In this document: in pieces, positions 63,841 through 64,000 of the stretch
How the letters are laid out: each line of letters starts with the position of its first letter
Numbering within the stretch: the stretch's first letter is position 1
Assembly: GCA_036873755.1 (NCBI GenBank)
Contig: JAVTVY010025325.1
Coordinates: forward strand, 50,848-114,847
Length of the DNA: 64,000 nucleotides
Reading direction: 5' to 3'
Source of the DNA: Hanleya hanleyi
Taxonomy: Eukaryota > Mollusca > Polyplacophora > Lepidopleurida > Hanleyidae
Notes under the pieces: generated by a model
What the model was told of the DNA's origin: nothing
Seen by the model: only the letters and a program-made list of their open reading frames with translations
The model's database searches: none
Made by a program: the position numbers and the translations under genes

Positions 63841-64000
63841 TGAAAGTACCTTACGAGTGCGATGCATGCAGCTATGCCGACTATTATGCCCAACAGGCCG
63901 GGGGTGGCTTTCCGGTATTTAGCGGTGCACGCATGCAACGAGGACATGGTCTGGGGAACATACTCGGCAGCATTGTGAAAACGTTCCTGCCCTTGGTGAC
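63840..64000 (+). CDS. pX/pVI-like minor capsid/core protein, 5' part
   Basis: Starts at ATG 63840, overlapping the preceding TAA (TAATG), and runs off the window. It has YYAQQAGGGFPVFSGARMQ, then GHGLGNILGSIVKTFLPLV, uninterrupted where element 1 has a 776-bp insertion. The remainder, and the MCP and protease genes expected next, lie outside the window. Confidence 0.75.
   Translation, partial: MKVPYECDACSYADYYAQQAGGGFPVFSGARMQRGHGLGNILGSIVKTFLPLV

Larger units (their letters stand above)
56451..64000 (+). mobile_element. Polinton-like virus-type element 2, left 7.55 kb; right end outside the window
   Basis: It starts AGTAGTATAC, sharing the first nine bases with the termini of element 1, followed by the same palindrome-plus-CRE arrangement (TGCGCATGCGCAG at about 56489, TGACGTCA at about 56513). 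Gene order from the 108-aa protein to the pX-like protein is identical to element 1 and all on the plus strand. Sequences are clearly related but diverged at many codons, and the TIR bodies are unrelated. The left target duplication would be CATACC (56445-56450), to be confirmed at the far end. Confidence 0.85.

Overview
The window reads as nuclear DNA of an animal, most likely a mollusc. Evidence: a spliced host gene with canonical GT-AG introns (mitochondrial ribosomal protein L23, four exons between 5170 and 9705), long AT-rich gene-free DNA, a 5S-rRNA-derived SINE, ~157-bp satellite arrays of a kind I associate with mollusc genomes, a DIRS-like retrotransposon, LINE remnants, MITEs and two large virus-like (Polinton/Maverick-type) DNA elements. 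The mollusc assignment is inference; no species is claimed.

Layout. 1-217: foldback repeat. 406-3870: complete Mutator-like (MULE) element with ~267-bp TIRs, a 9-bp target duplication and one ORF joining a transposase remnant, a SWIM-like motif, a ULP1-type cysteine protease and a PHD-like finger. 5170-9705: host MRPL23; its first visible intron opens with a ~68-bp tandem array that repeats the exon end and splice donor about 14 times. 11.6-12.2 kb: TA-flanked MITE and 5S-derived SINE. 13.27-19.94 kb: decayed DIRS element with inverted terminal repeats, an internal complementary region, and gag, RT/RNase H and tyrosine recombinase remnants. 20.9-28.3 kb: two ~157-bp satellite arrays, each followed by a copy of the same unique segment, with a 946-bp TIR element in one copy and a TTAA-flanked MITE in the other. 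28.5-38.5 kb: a dispersed duplication, LINE relics and a relic of a protein-primed DNA polymerase B C-terminus.

38,582-52,448: an end-to-end Polinton-like element (13,867 bp) with ~1.1-kb TIRs and a perfect 6-bp target duplication (CATAAT). Its genes, mostly on the minus strand, are: a zinc-finger gene (opposite strand), a 108-aa tail-anchored protein, two paralogous PC4-like proteins, an integrase with chromodomain, a single-pass Thr/Ser/Pro-rich membrane protein, a packaging ATPase, several virion-type proteins (KGNVPLT protein, proline-rich protein, penton-like minor capsid protein, pX/pVI-like protein), a double-jelly-roll major capsid protein of the F54H12.2-like family and an adenain-type protease. 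I find no DNA polymerase between the TIRs. A second, diverged element with the same gene order starts at 56,451 on the plus strand and leaves the window at 64,000.

How the parts fit: in the virus-like elements the integrase and TIRs would move the element, the ATPase, protease, MCP, penton and pX-like proteins form a capsid module, and the PC4-like and zinc-finger proteins are candidate DNA-binding regulators or replication accessories. Many genes have their own TATA box 40-60 bp before the ATG, several of them overlapping the stop codon or poly(A) signal of the gene before. Both copies are damaged, each by its own mutations; ATPase, both PC4-like genes and the 108-aa gene are open in both copies, while the integrase is broken in both.
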